Shown piece after piece: positions 49,973 to 59,034 of a stretch of 64,000 nt of DNA (within the stretch, counting starts at the first letter, position 1; the number at the start of each line of letters is the position of its first letter). The DNA comes from Anniella stebbinsi (taxonomy: Eukaryota; Chordata; Lepidosauria; Squamata; Anniellidae): positions 93,883,263-93,947,262 of the forward strand of contig JARDYH010000007.1 in the NCBI GenBank assembly GCA_029215795.1, in the 5' to 3' direction. A program made the position numbers and the translations under genes. The notes beneath the pieces are model-generated. The model made no database searches. It had not been told where the DNA came from and was given only the letters and a program-made list of their open reading frames with translations.

Positions 49973-51329
49973 GCTGTGAGACGAAGCTGTTGCAGGTCCG
50001 GGTGCTGAATGCAGCCGCGGTGTCTGGAAAGGAGATTGGATTGCAGAGGCAAACGCCAGTACTCGCCGGCTGCTAGTCGCAGGAGTGGCGTGAACCACGG
50101 TTGGCGTGGCCACCATGGCGCTATCAAAACCACATTGGAGTTGTAGCGTTGAATCCTCGTCAGTACTTTGGTGAGAACGGGAAAGGGGGGAAACGCGTAA
50201 AGGAGTCCTTTTGGCCATCGGATGTTGAACGCGTCCCCCAACGAGCGGTAGCCTATTCCCGCCCTGGAGCAATAGTCCAGGCATACCACGTTCTCCTGAG
50301 TCGCAAACAAGTCCACTTGAGGCGTTCCCCAGCGGTGGACCAAGCGGTTGAATATGTCCTGGGAGATTTCCCACTCGTGAGTGGTTTGGAACTGCCTGCT
50401 CAACAGATCGGCATGGAGGTTCTGTGCTCCTGCGATATGGATCGCTGATAACAGAATGTCGTTCTCCACGGCCCAATGCAAAATGTCCAGTGTCAGGGCG
50501 AGGAGTGGGGATGACTTGGTCCCTCCCTCTTTGTTTATATACCACACGACTGTGGTGTTGTCGGAGATGACGCGTACGTGATGATGGCGAAGATGCGACT
50601 GGAATGCACGTAGCGCTTTCTGCACAGCCATCAACTCCAACAGATTGATGTGGAGTCCCTGTTCGCGGTGGGACCACCGGCCCTGTATGGTGAGTCGGTC
50701 GCAGTAGGCCCCCCATCCGGTGAGGGACGCGTCTGACGTCAGAAACCGAGAGGGTCCTGACGCGACGAAAGGCATCCCCCCGTAAGGTTGCGAGTGTAGG
50801 TCCACCAGGCAACCGATGGTAGCAGGCTGCGAGGCATCGCCAGCCATATCCGTTTCGGGTTGTCCGTGTGATGGTAGTTGCGCAGTAGGTGTTGTTGTAG
50901 CATACGCATGCGCATTCTCGCCCAGCGGACTACGTACACGGACGACGCGATGAGTCCTAACAACTTGAGCAGGGTAAGAGCTGTTAGGCGACTTGACTGC
51001 ATGACCCGTTGCGCCAGACAACGAATGGCAAGAGCTCTCTCCATCGGAAGAAATGCCGTGCCTTGAAGGGAATCTAGTAGCACCCCGATAAACTGGATGT
51101 GCTGTGTCGGGACGAAGATGGATTTGTCGTAGTTGATGAGTAGGCCCAACCTGGTCAACAACTGTTCCGTCACTGTGATGTCCCTCCGCGCTTCCGCTCT
51201 TGAATTGGAGACAAGAAGCCAGTCGTCGAGATACGGGTAGATCTCGATCCCCGATGTTCTCAACGACGCGCACACGGCGCTCATGCATTTGGTAAAGACG
51301 CGCGGGGCAGTCTTGAGCCCGAATGGCAA
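49942..51329 (-). pseudogene. DIRS B RT (3' half)-RNase H polyprotein, truncated and frameshifted
   Basis: The surviving RT starts at MPFGLKTAPRVFTKCMSAVC (51329) and contains the catalytic box IYPYLDDWLLVSNS (Asp-Asp codons 51227-51222), then HIQFIGVLLDS and the thumb. A shift in a six-G run near 50777 moves into the frame that carries RNase H: LTSDASLTGWGAYC, HINLLELMAVQKAL, SDNTTVVWYI, IHIAGAQNLHADLLSRQ. The C-terminal segment (about 50340-50090: RWGTPQVDLFATQENVVC ... VVLIAPWWPRQPWF) resembles the Dam-like methylase domain of DIRS1, with AFPPF at the expected NPPY/DPPY position. The RT fingers (LDL.D and F.HI.. regions) are deleted. The frame ends at 49942, overlapping the recombinase start. 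Confidence 0.87.
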
Positions 51330-51341
51330 GTCCTCTATGCG

Positions 51342-51392
51342 TGTCCGCGTAAGCCTGGCTAAACCAGCGGTGTCCGCGTAAGCCTGGCTAAA
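51342..51392 (-). repeat. 22-bp direct repeat at the internal deletion point of DIRS B
   Basis: The sequence tgtccgcgtaagcctggcta(aa) occurs at 51342-51363 and again at 51371-51392. It lies exactly where gag stops matching and RT resumes. It looks like a scar of the internal deletion (template switch or repair). Confidence 0.8.
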
Positions 51393-52360
51393 GACGGCGC
51401 AGCAGGCAGTGATGGCGCGGCTGCTGGAGGCGACGAAGATGGTGCAGGTGGCAGACTGGCTTCCCTCCGGCGCAAGCGCTCTCCCGTGTACGGGTCAAAA
51501 ACGTAGTCGCGAGCCGATCCCGGCGCGACGTGGCGACTGCTCCTGGACGACCTGGACCTGTCCGAATAGCGATCCCATTCCCAAAGCGGGGTAGGGGAGC
51601 GTGACCGGGAAGATCGCCGACGCGATTGACGTGACCACGCTGGTGATCGGGAACGTCCAGACGGGGACGGTAGCGAGCGGCCCAACGGCGATGGAAGCGG
51701 TGGCTGCGGCGTCAAGATGGAGCGCGGAGAAGGCTCCGGCGACTGGTCTGGCGACACCGGCGCATTGACGTCCCACAATTCCAACGGCAGCGGTGATGTG
51801 ATTGGCGGTATCGAGGGCAAGGTGTCTTGGTGCATCACCGGTATCGATATCGATGCCGATGGTGAAGGACCGTGTGCCGACATCGGGACCGGTGAGCGCA
51901 AGGGCAGCGAGGCTGGTTTGCGCGGAGCAGACGAAGCGCTGGGTTGCCCCTTCTTCCTAGTCGACGTTGACGACGAAGACGACCGATGAGCCTTCGGTAT
52001 CGACGGAGCCGGGATCGGAGGCGTTGTCCGCTTGGGTGTCGGGGATGGTGTCGGGCTCGGTACCGACAACTCCCACGGTGTCGACGACGGAGTCGGGACC
52101 GATGGCGCTGTCCGCTTAGATGTCGAAGGCGGTATCAGGCTCGGTACCGATAGATTCCTCGGTGTCGACGAGGTCCTCGATCCCGGTCGCTCGTCTGGTG
52201 CCGTAGGTTCGTCCAATCGACCTTTCTTGCTCTTGCCAGGCAGCGGCGACTTCTTGCGTTTACTATGGCCCTCCGCCGGCGGGGGCATCGTCTTCTTTGA
52301 CTTCTTGTGCTTCAACTCGGCCGGCCGGCTCGAGGAGCACGAGGCTTGTACATGGCTCAT
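51359..52360 (-). CDS. DIRS B gag-like ORF1, middle part (truncated by deletion)
   Basis: 333 codons, overlapping the upstream ORF by four bases. After a basic patch (KHKKSKKTMPPPAEGHSKRK) it is extremely Pro/Ser-rich (e.g. SPTPSPTPKRTTPPIPAPS-like repeats), with an Arg/Ser-rich segment (SRQSRRRSSRSRSPTPLW). It then runs into the deletion scar and stops at 51359. This part corresponds to the low-complexity middle of element A gag; the conserved helical C-terminal domain of gag is missing. Its frame relation to the N-terminal ORF is probably the result of a slip in a 10-bp tandem repeat (52355-52384). Confidence 0.72.
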   Translation of the reverse strand: MSHVQASCSSSRPAELKHKKSKKTMPPPAEGHSKRKKSPLPGKSKKGRLDEPTAPDERPGSRTSSTPRNLSVPSLIPPSTSKRTAPSVPTPSSTPWELSVPSPTPSPTPKRTTPPIPAPSIPKAHRSSSSSTSTRKKGQPSASSAPRKPASLPLRSPVPMSAHGPSPSASISIPVMHQDTLPSIPPITSPLPLELWDVNAPVSPDQSPEPSPRSILTPQPPLPSPLGRSLPSPSGRSRSPAWSRQSRRRSSRSRSPTPLWEWDRYSDRSRSSRSSRHVAPGSARDYVFDPYTGERLRRREASLPPAPSSSPPAAAPSLPAAPSLARLTRTPLV

Positions 52361-52384
52361 CGAGGCTCATCGAGGCTCATCGAG
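52355..52384 (+). repeat. (GCTCATCGAG)3 tandem repeat in DIRS B gag
   Basis: Three perfect copies of a 10-bp unit lie at the point where the gag frame changes. Gain or loss of one unit shifts the frame by one. Confidence 0.9.
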
Positions 52385-52803
52385 GTCGAGTGCCGATGTA
52401 CTCGATGTACCGATGCCGCGTCTGCAATCCCCGATGTCGAGCAAGTGTTCGCGGTCGGCTTAGCCGTGGTCGGTAGCGATTTCCCCGCTTTCGAGTGAGT
52501 CTTCACGGTCGGTTTAATCTTCGGGCGTGGGATAGCGTGAGGGATAGGCGGCTGGATAGGCACGTCCACCGGCCGGTCCGGGGCATCAACAGCCTGCAAT
52601 GCGCGGCTCCAAAGGAGGGAGCGCAAGCGGCCCGCCCGATTTTTCCTCGTCTGCCGAGAGAAGGCCAAGCAGTGCGCACAGGTATCCACCATGTGCGTTT
52701 CCCCCAAACACATGAGGCAAAGGGAGTGGCCATCTGAGAGGGCTAATTTAGCCCGGCATGTGGTGCAGGTCTTAAATAAAGAAGACTGCGACATGCTAGC
52801 CAA
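52357..52803 (-). CDS. DIRS B gag-like ORF1, N-terminal part with Cys/His knuckle
   Basis: 148 codons from ATG 52803. Residues 12-37 hold CTTCRAKLALSDGHSLCLMC and LGETH, a C-x2-C...H-x3-C-x2-C...H arrangement matching CSRC...GHNLCLFC...H at the start of element A gag. A further CAHC follows (VDTCAHCLAF). The rest is basic and Pro-rich. It likely binds nucleic acid as a gag-like protein. The start is supported by homology at residue 1-10 (MASMSQSSLFKTC versus MALRAPFKKC). It ends in the tandem repeat that breaks the frame. Confidence 0.75.
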   Translation of the reverse strand: MASMSQSSLFKTCTTCRAKLALSDGHSLCLMCLGETHMVDTCAHCLAFSRQTRKNRAGRLRSLLWSRALQAVDAPDRPVDVPIQPPIPHAIPRPKIKPTVKTHSKAGKSLPTTAKPTANTCSTSGIADAASVHRVHRHSTSMSLDEPR

Positions 52804-53010
52804 AGGGGGAAAGAGAAACCAGAAAGTATGAGGGATAGCAACAACCAGAATAAATTTTTTTTTTTTTTAATTTTTTGATAGTGGAAGAAAGGAGAAGAAA
52901 CGAGAGAAAGGAATGAGAAAAAGGAGAGAGAAAAAGGCCAGAATCTAAGCAACTACGAACGTAGTTCTTTTTGGAGACTCCCGTCGAGGCTATCAGCTTG
53001 GCGGTCGAAA

Positions 53011-53160
53011 AAGAACTGAGGTAGGCGGGAACCCACGCATGCGTAATAGGGCGGTGGGGGGAGGGGTTCCCGCCAAAAAGGATCTAAGCTATTGGAGTAT
53101 CTTCCGATCGAGCTCGGCGCCGGCGCGCGAGCCCATAATAATGTGTGATGCACAGAGACC
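53011..53160 (-). repeat. Left inverted terminal repeat of DIRS B
   Basis: Near-exact inverse of 48505-48660: gcatgcgtaatagggcggtg, ggttcccgccaaaaaggatc, taagctattggagtatcttc, cgatcgagctcggcgccggc. Confidence 0.93.
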
Positions 53161-53171
53161 ACGAAGAAGAA

Positions 53172-53803
53172 CTATTTTTAACATGTAAGGAATGTAGGAG
53201 CAGTTGTAAAGTATGGGATGGTGATTGGGGAGGGCGGGAAGAAAAATGTGAGCTCTGTGCTTCGCAACTCCCCCCCCCCCCCCCCCCGGCAAGGCCATTA
53301 AGTCCAGGGTCTCAAATTGCCTGGTGGCATCCCTGCGCCCAGGGATACCTTTTGTTGGAAACAAGCAGCCAGTGTTGCTAGCTATAGAGCGAGAGTGAAT
53401 CCCTTCCCATACATACAAAGTGTTTCTGTTTTGTTAATGAGCCATCAAGTAGCTCTTAGCAAGTTGTCTTGCATCAGTTTCATTAAAATGTCAAAGTCCA
53501 CAGTCAGGCAATGCCAATCAGAATGTTACAAAATGGTGAACACACTTCTGAGCCCTCAGCAGAATGCATGTTAAGCAGCATTGTGTTGTTGCTGTTTGGG
53601 GGGGGGGGAGATGGAGGACCACAAAAATCCGCATGTGGTCAGGCTTGAGATGGAGTGCAGGAGGAGGAAGCAGACGCATAGTGCATCCCTGTTCATGCCT
53701 ATGCAGATCCCAGACTTGTGGCCTGCCATCATGTCCTTCCTGTCAGTCACCCTTCCAGGATAACCTGCTAGTTTTATCATGTTCATTTTTCTATTATCTC
53801 ACT
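53172..53803. other. Intergenic, no gene seen
   Basis: Flank of DIRS B. It contains an 18-base C run at 53270-53287 and a G run near 53599-53608. No gene. Confidence 0.6.
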
Positions 53804-53805
53804 TA

Positions 53806-54025
53806 GGCTGACCAGATAAATCCAGGTCAGGGCTCATGTCACTTTAACAGTGGTAGAGAAAAGGGGATTTCAACCAGTGTCATTTATATGCAATTAGTTC
53901 CTGGTGAAATTCCCTCTTCATCACAACAGTTAAAGTTGCAGGGGCCCTGACTTCTTTTGTATATGGTCACTCTAGTATAGTGTTAAAGTTACATGAGCCC
54001 TGTCCTCCTTTTCATATGGTCAGCC
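53806..54025. mobile_element. TA-flanked foldback MITE, copy with shortened right arm
   Basis: Begins GGCTGACCAGATAAATCC and ends CATATGGTCAGCC, with TA on both sides (53804-53805 and 54026-54027). The left arm is nearly identical to that of 54199-54514 (ttagttcctggtgaaattcc, ctcttcatcacaacagttaa). Most of the right arm is deleted. Confidence 0.82.
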
Positions 54026-54039
54026 TAGTACTACATTGA

Positions 54040-54113
54040 TACCAGGCGAACCTCCCTAGGGAGCTCATTCCACAGCCAGGGTGCCACTGCAGAAAAGGCC
54101 CTCTTCGTTTCAA
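54040..54113 (-). mobile_element. L2-like LINE scrap
   Basis: Plus strand gaacctccctagggagctca, ttccacagccagggtgccac, tgcagaaaaggccctc is the inverse of the ORF end coding APRLWNELPREV, as at 40656-40874. Only about 75 bases remain, lying between two related MITEs. Confidence 0.75.
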
Positions 54114-54198
54114 AAAATAAAAATAAAAATCGGATTTACTGGGGTCTATTTTGTGACGGAAAGAAGGCCAGAAGGAGCGGGAGATGCATGGGAGACTA

Positions 54199-54514
54199 GG
54201 GTGACCAGATAAAATCCAGGTCAGGGCTCCTGTAACTTTAACAGTTGTAGAGAAAAGGGAATTTCAGCCAGTGTCATTTGTATGCAATTAGTTCCTGGTG
54301 AAATTCCCTCTTCATCACAACAGTTAAAGTTGCAGGGGCCCTGCCTTCTTTTGTATATGGTCACTCTAGTATAGTGCATGCACCTTTAACTGTTGTGATG
54401 AAGAGGGAATTTCACCAGGAACTAATTGCATACAAATGACACTGGCTGAAATTCCCTTTTCTCTACAACTGTTAAAGTTACATGAGCCCTGACCTGGATT
54501 TTATCTGGTCAGCC
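54199..54514. mobile_element. TA-flanked perfect-hairpin MITE
   Basis: A 316-bp element, GGGTGACCAGATAAAATCC to GGATTTTATCTGGTCAGCC, with TA at 54197-54198 and 54515-54516. It is almost a full palindrome: each arm is about 140-150 bases (e.g. gtgtcatttgtatgcaatta versus taattgcatacaaatgacac), joined by a short centre (tatggtcactctagtatagt). TA duplication and terminus type suggest a Tc1/mariner-mobilised family. Confidence 0.88.
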
Positions 54515-54895
54515 TATCTCACTATACTGTAACACAGCAGTTGGCAACCTTCTGGGGCTACAAGCATATCTGGCAATTTGAGGAAACTGTCCTGGGCACC
54601 ACCACAAAATGGCTCCCAGGGAAGTTGTTGAAAAGGCCACGTAACCTGCCCCAAAGAGGTGGGGTCTGAGTGCCAACATACTAAGTGACTCCTTTTAACC
54701 CTGTTTCAGCACCAACAGAAACCTTTTTTCACAGCAGTCCGAGCTGCCAGTAAAAAAATGCGTTGATTTTAAAAACGGGGAGGGGCAGGGCACTTTGGTG
54801 GACCCCAAGAAAAGTGTCTGAGGGTAGATTAGTGCCTGTGTCATAACTATTGTCATAACTATTGTCCTCACTGTCATTGATCCAATAGTCACTTA

Positions 54896-55005
54896 GATGC
54901 AACCCTATGTATGTTTAGACAGAAAAAAGGCTTACAACTCCTAGCATGGGGCATGCTGGAAGTTGTAGGGCTTTTTTTCTGACTAAACATGCATAGGATT
55001 GCATC
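54896..55005. repeat. 110-bp hairpin repeat (GATGCAACCCTATG family)
   Basis: Left gatgcaaccctatgtatgtt, tagacagaaaaaagg and right ctttttttctgactaaacat, gcataggattgcatc are inverse copies around caactcctagcatggggcat. A half copy lies at 56851-56915 (ggctgcaatcctgtgcatgt). Confidence 0.78.
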
Positions 55006-55022
55006 AAAATGACTTCACACAC

Positions 55023-55122
55023 AGTCCTCCAGATGTTTTGTATGACAATTCCCAACTTTCCTGACCATTGACTCTGCTGCCTGGAGCTGATGGAAGTCCA
55101 AAGCACATCGAGAGCACAAGGG
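55023..55122. repeat. Palindromic MITE-like repeat, diverged
   Basis: It reads cctccagatgttttgtatga, caattcccaac and ctgatggaagtccaaagcac. Same family as 12319-12425. Confidence 0.6.
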
Positions 55123-56624
55123 GGCATCTTCACGGCAGGCTGGGAAAGGCTTGTGTAAGGTCATCAAAATCTGGAGTTTGTACCTATTTGATTGTCCTAT
55201 CTTCCATTACGTTCAGGAGGCTTAACAGTAACTTTCTAAGCTGTGGAAACCTCTACACAGAGATGGAGCAATGTTGGACTCTGTAGATGGTGGTTGACAA
55301 ATCTGTTATTCCTTTGCCTGCTTGTAAGCATTGCCAAAATGTTTGTTTGGGTGGTATTAACACTTGTAGTGTTATTTCATCCAGATGCCGTGCTGACAAA
55401 TCTTTTCAATACTTGTAAGCTGCATCTTCTACTGACAAGATGATCCTAATTGAATGAAACTATCTTTCCATTTTTAAAAGATTTGTTCATTAAATTAAAT
55501 TTAACTACACTTTCCTTCATTTTTTAAAAGAAGTAATGAACAATTACATCTAATAATCTAGGACATTTATTCCCCACAGTACTTTCTTAGATGCATCTGG
55601 TGGGGTTCTACATTAGGCTTGGATGATATCAGAAAAATGGCAGAATAGAAGGATACCATTAAGATAACCAGGGGGCTGGCGGGGAAAGCCTCACAGTGGC
55701 TGTGGATCTGCACTGCATTGATTACATAATGCAGGTGCAGCTTTGCAGCCACCGTGGGCTGTGATTTGAAAAAGTCAGGGGCTTCCGCCATCTGACGTCG
55801 CTCGGGGTCAATCCAGGGGCGATGCCTGGTGGAAGGCAACCAGTGATTGGTCACCTTCCACCAGGAAGAGGGCAGGGGTGGCTCTGGTACCGGATGGCCA
55901 CCCAGAAACCCTGCGCTCCCTGCTCGGTGTCGGGATTACCTGACACCACCCCAGGAGAGGAAAAGAACAGGGTTTGTGAGGGAGGCAGTCCCAACCCAGT
56001 GCCGTGAAGATAGCCCCCAGTAGCCAAACACAGCACTACTGGGCCATGCTTTTTATTTTTCTTTTAACTAAAATTTCCCTTAGTTTCCATGTGAACCAAG
56101 TCTTCAAAGCATGGTGAACCAGCTGTTTATCTTGTACACTGCTGCTATGGCCAAGAACGTATTCAATAAATTGTCCATATCAGGAGGTTGCCTGCCAGGT
56201 AAATCAGTATAATCTGCTGGTGGAAGCCACGGTAATGGCACAGCATCTTTCAACAACTGAAGAATATCTTTCTCAAAATCATAGCTGCTTGCTTCATCCG
56301 TGCAACGTTATACCCTTTTAAAGATGACATGCCAGGCCTCAAAAATCCCCTCTAATAACAAACTCAGGTGGTTGAGTGCCGGCAGAAATGCGGCCACTGA
56401 GTAAAAAGAGGGAGGTTTCAGCGTGCTTGGGTGAAGCCCAAGCTTTGGAGAAGTGCAAAAAACTTTACCATGGAAATTCTAAGGGGGCAACTCCCCCCCC
56501 CCTTACAAAACAGCTCAGTGAGGACTGTGCATGTTCAGGGGTCATGCAGTGTTGACGGTCAGTTGGAAAAGAGTATCACGGAGGAAGGCTAACCTGTTTG
56601 ACTGGCACACTCAACAGTTTGATA
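55123..56624. other. Intergenic, no gene seen
   Basis: Mixed AT-rich sequence. No recognisable gene or repeat. Confidence 0.55.
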
Positions 56625-56850
56625 TGTACCAGAGACAGGGCCTTTTCGGTGGTAGCCCATCAACTGTGGAACTTTGACCCTTAGGAAGTATATATGGGCC
56701 CTCATTGATGACTTTTAACTAGATTTTTAAAAGTTTTTTGTTCTGCTCAGCTTTTGATTGATGGTTTTATGGTGGCCTTCATATTGTTTTGTTGACTTTT
56801 GGTAGCTGCCTCGAGAGTGTTTTATCCAAAAAGGCAGGATACAAATTCAT
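56625..56850 (+). mobile_element. L2-like LINE 3' end, diverged
   Basis: It reads atgtaccagagacagggcct, tttcggtggtagcccatcaa, ctgtggaac. This is the coding end APRLWN-like with substitutions. It is followed by a T-rich 3' UTR (ttgattgatggttttatggt, ttttgttgac) and tgcctcgagagtgttttatc, aaaaaggcaggata. Confidence 0.7.
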
Positions 56851-56915
56851 TAAGGCTGCAATCCTGTGCATGTTTAGACAGGAAAAAAATCACCTACAAC
56901 TCCCAGCCGAATCAG
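56851..56915 (+). repeat. Half copy of the GATGCAACCCTATG hairpin family
   Basis: It reads taaggctgcaatcctgtgca, tgtttagacaggaaaaaaat, cacctacaactcccagcc. It matches the left arm of 54896-55005. Confidence 0.7.
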
Positions 56916-58678
56916 CAGGAGCACTCCTGTTAGGTGGATTCACTGCAAAATTTTATTACAGGCTCCACTTGTTCCCTCTAACAGCAAACTCAGGTGGTTC
57001 GGTGCTAACAAGATTGGAGCCAAAATGGGCTGCAGAAAAAGAAAATACATTATTAGCAGGCTTCATTGAACGTTGAGGGACGCAGACGTACAAAGAATAA
57101 ATAAACATTAAACTCCCTCTCAGCCAATGCCACTGAGGAACCTCACGTGCCTTGAGGAACCACAGAACAATGTCAGTTGGAAAAGCAAACCCAGGGAAAC
57201 TTGCTGAATTGGCCTGCTGGAGCCCCGTCCGGTTTGTAGGGTCCTGGAGGAGAGTCCTGCTGGCTGGCCCTGGACAAGAAGACCTATTCAGGAGTGAGGA
57301 TGCAATGTCCTCCCCCCACATGCTGCTTCTAACACAGACTTCCTGTTTCCCACCTGGAGCTTCTGTTGCTTGACCATTATAGATAAGCATTAATCACCAT
57401 GTTTGAGTAGCATGATGAGCCTCTTCCAGAGTACTCCTGAAACAGCACCATGCCAGCTGACTACACCTTCCAACAATGGCATGCCCCACGGTCCAGATCA
57501 CCCGTCGTCTGTTGCATGTGTGAAAAGGGCCTTCACGTGCAGACAGCTGTATGCAGAGAGAAGGGCCTCCATTTTATTTGGAACCTCTGTGGCATAGGGT
57601 TCCCTGCTGCATGGACACAGATGCTCATGCATAGGGGCCTCTTTCACATGTTCAACAAATGTGCAGACAGCCAGAGAAGCGCACTGAGGCTGGAGGTAAC
57701 CAGTCTGGTTCCACGCCCCCTCACATGTTCAGCGGCTGCCTGTTGTCTGAAAAGGGCAGTGTTTGAGCTTCAATCTGTATCCTTTGTGTCCCTGGCCAAA
57801 ACCTGTATGGAATTCATTCCAAGCATCAAAGGCCCCTTGTTGGGAGATGGTGTCTTCTTCTACTACCACACACACATTCCAAGAAGCAATGTTATGAACA
57901 GGCACTTCCTCGTTGCTTTGTAGTTCTGCACTGTCTTTAGCATTGCTCTTATTGCCAGGCTAACTGTGTCTTATTGTGCTTCTGAAGCCTCGTCACGCTT
58001 CCGTCTCCTTGTAGATTTAGAACACGAAGCACAGTGTTTTTGCAGTTGTTCAAGTATCCTCTGCGTTTGGTTTCACTGTCTTCCCATTACAAGTATCCCA
58101 ATGAAGAGCATCACTCACTAGCAGTTCCTTCTCATGGTGACATTTGTGGGAAACATATAAACCTTGGAAGAGCAATGCTTTGGCAACAGCAGATGGCCAC
58201 AGTGTGGGTCTTCCCTATGAGAGAGGAACGCCAGTGGGGCAGAATGGCTTGTCCATGCATGCTGTTTCCTGCTTTTCTGCAGCCAGAGACATTGAAAACA
58301 CGAGATGTCGTAAAAGGCTGGTCCTGGCCTGGCCTGGAGGGTCCCTTGCTTCTTTCCTCCTCAGTGGTGGCTTTTCTTCCTGACATTTCAGCAAATTGTT
58401 GCGTCTTTCTTCATCAAACAGCACTTGGTTTTTCAGAGTGCCAATCTTGAGACTTGATCTGCACATCCACAAATGCATAATCTGGAGTGTTCATCATTCT
58501 CACATAGTTCACAGGATCCGGGCAGCCTCTGACACACTGCCAAAGAAGGGGGCAAAAGAGGGGAAGAGTTTGCATAAAACAGGCATATGCTAATTTATAG
58601 GTATAGATGCAAATTTAGAAATGCTTACTATCATTTAAATGAAAATACAATGCATCTCCCTGCAGTGGGGATGACCAA
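56916..58678. other. Intergenic, no gene seen
   Basis: It includes a possible small foldback at 57490-57770 (catgtgtgaaaagggccttc versus gttgtctgaaaagggcagtg). Open frames at 57450-57923 and 58034-58450 have no conserved motif. Confidence 0.5.
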
Positions 58679-59034
58679 GACCCCCTCTAGATGGATTCTG
58701 TTTGACGCCTGGTTCGCCGATTATGCGCATAATCGCGGAAGCGCTTTATAGTAAATGCTTGTACGCAAGAGGTAATTGAGCGCACAACTGGTGGCCTTAC
58801 CGGTTGTTTGAAATGCGCTTTACAAGTAGTTAATGCGGAGAATCGCTTGTTCACATAGGCAAAATGCGCTTTAACGGCCGGAGCAAAATAAAACTCGCTA
58901 TTTAACATGCATTCGATAATGCGCAAAATCGGAGAGATAAAGCGCCTCAACTCCCGATTTACACTCCGCTCTTGTAGAGGTAAAATTTTTAATGAGACTT
59001 CAAAGAGCTTTAAACGTCTTGTGTAGAGACAGCC
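58679..59034 (-). mobile_element. PIF/Harbinger-like MITE, GCGCAT-rich family, copy 4 (inverted)
   Basis: From gaccccctctagatgg to gtgtagagacagcc. It carries the family core in inverse orientation: gccgattatgcgcataatcg, tgcgctttaacggccggagc, aaaataaaactcgctattta, cattcgataatgcgc. It has more substitutions than copy 2 and no clear target duplication. Confidence 0.8.

Larger units (their letters stand above)
48468..53171 (-). mobile_element. DIRS-type tyrosine-recombinase retrotransposon B (recent, internally deleted)
   Basis: A 4.7 kb element read on the minus strand: left inverted repeat (53160-53011), gag 5' part, truncated RT, RNase H, intact tyrosine recombinase, ICR, right inverted repeat. 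Comparing the right end (…gtaggcaacgtacatt), the ICR (…gtaggcaacctacatttctt) and the left end (ttcttcttcgtggtctctg) places the termini at 48468 and 53171, with a TT overlap and no target duplication. It belongs to the same clade as element A but a different subfamily; its terminal repeats are GC-richer (ccggcgccgagctcgatcgg). It lacks the end of gag and the start of RT. The recombinase and the YLDD box are undamaged, so insertion is younger than A. Confidence 0.92.

Noticed and set aside
57450..57923. 157-codon Cys-containing plus-strand ORF
   Set aside because: It overlaps a probable small foldback repeat, with no zinc-finger spacing or family match.
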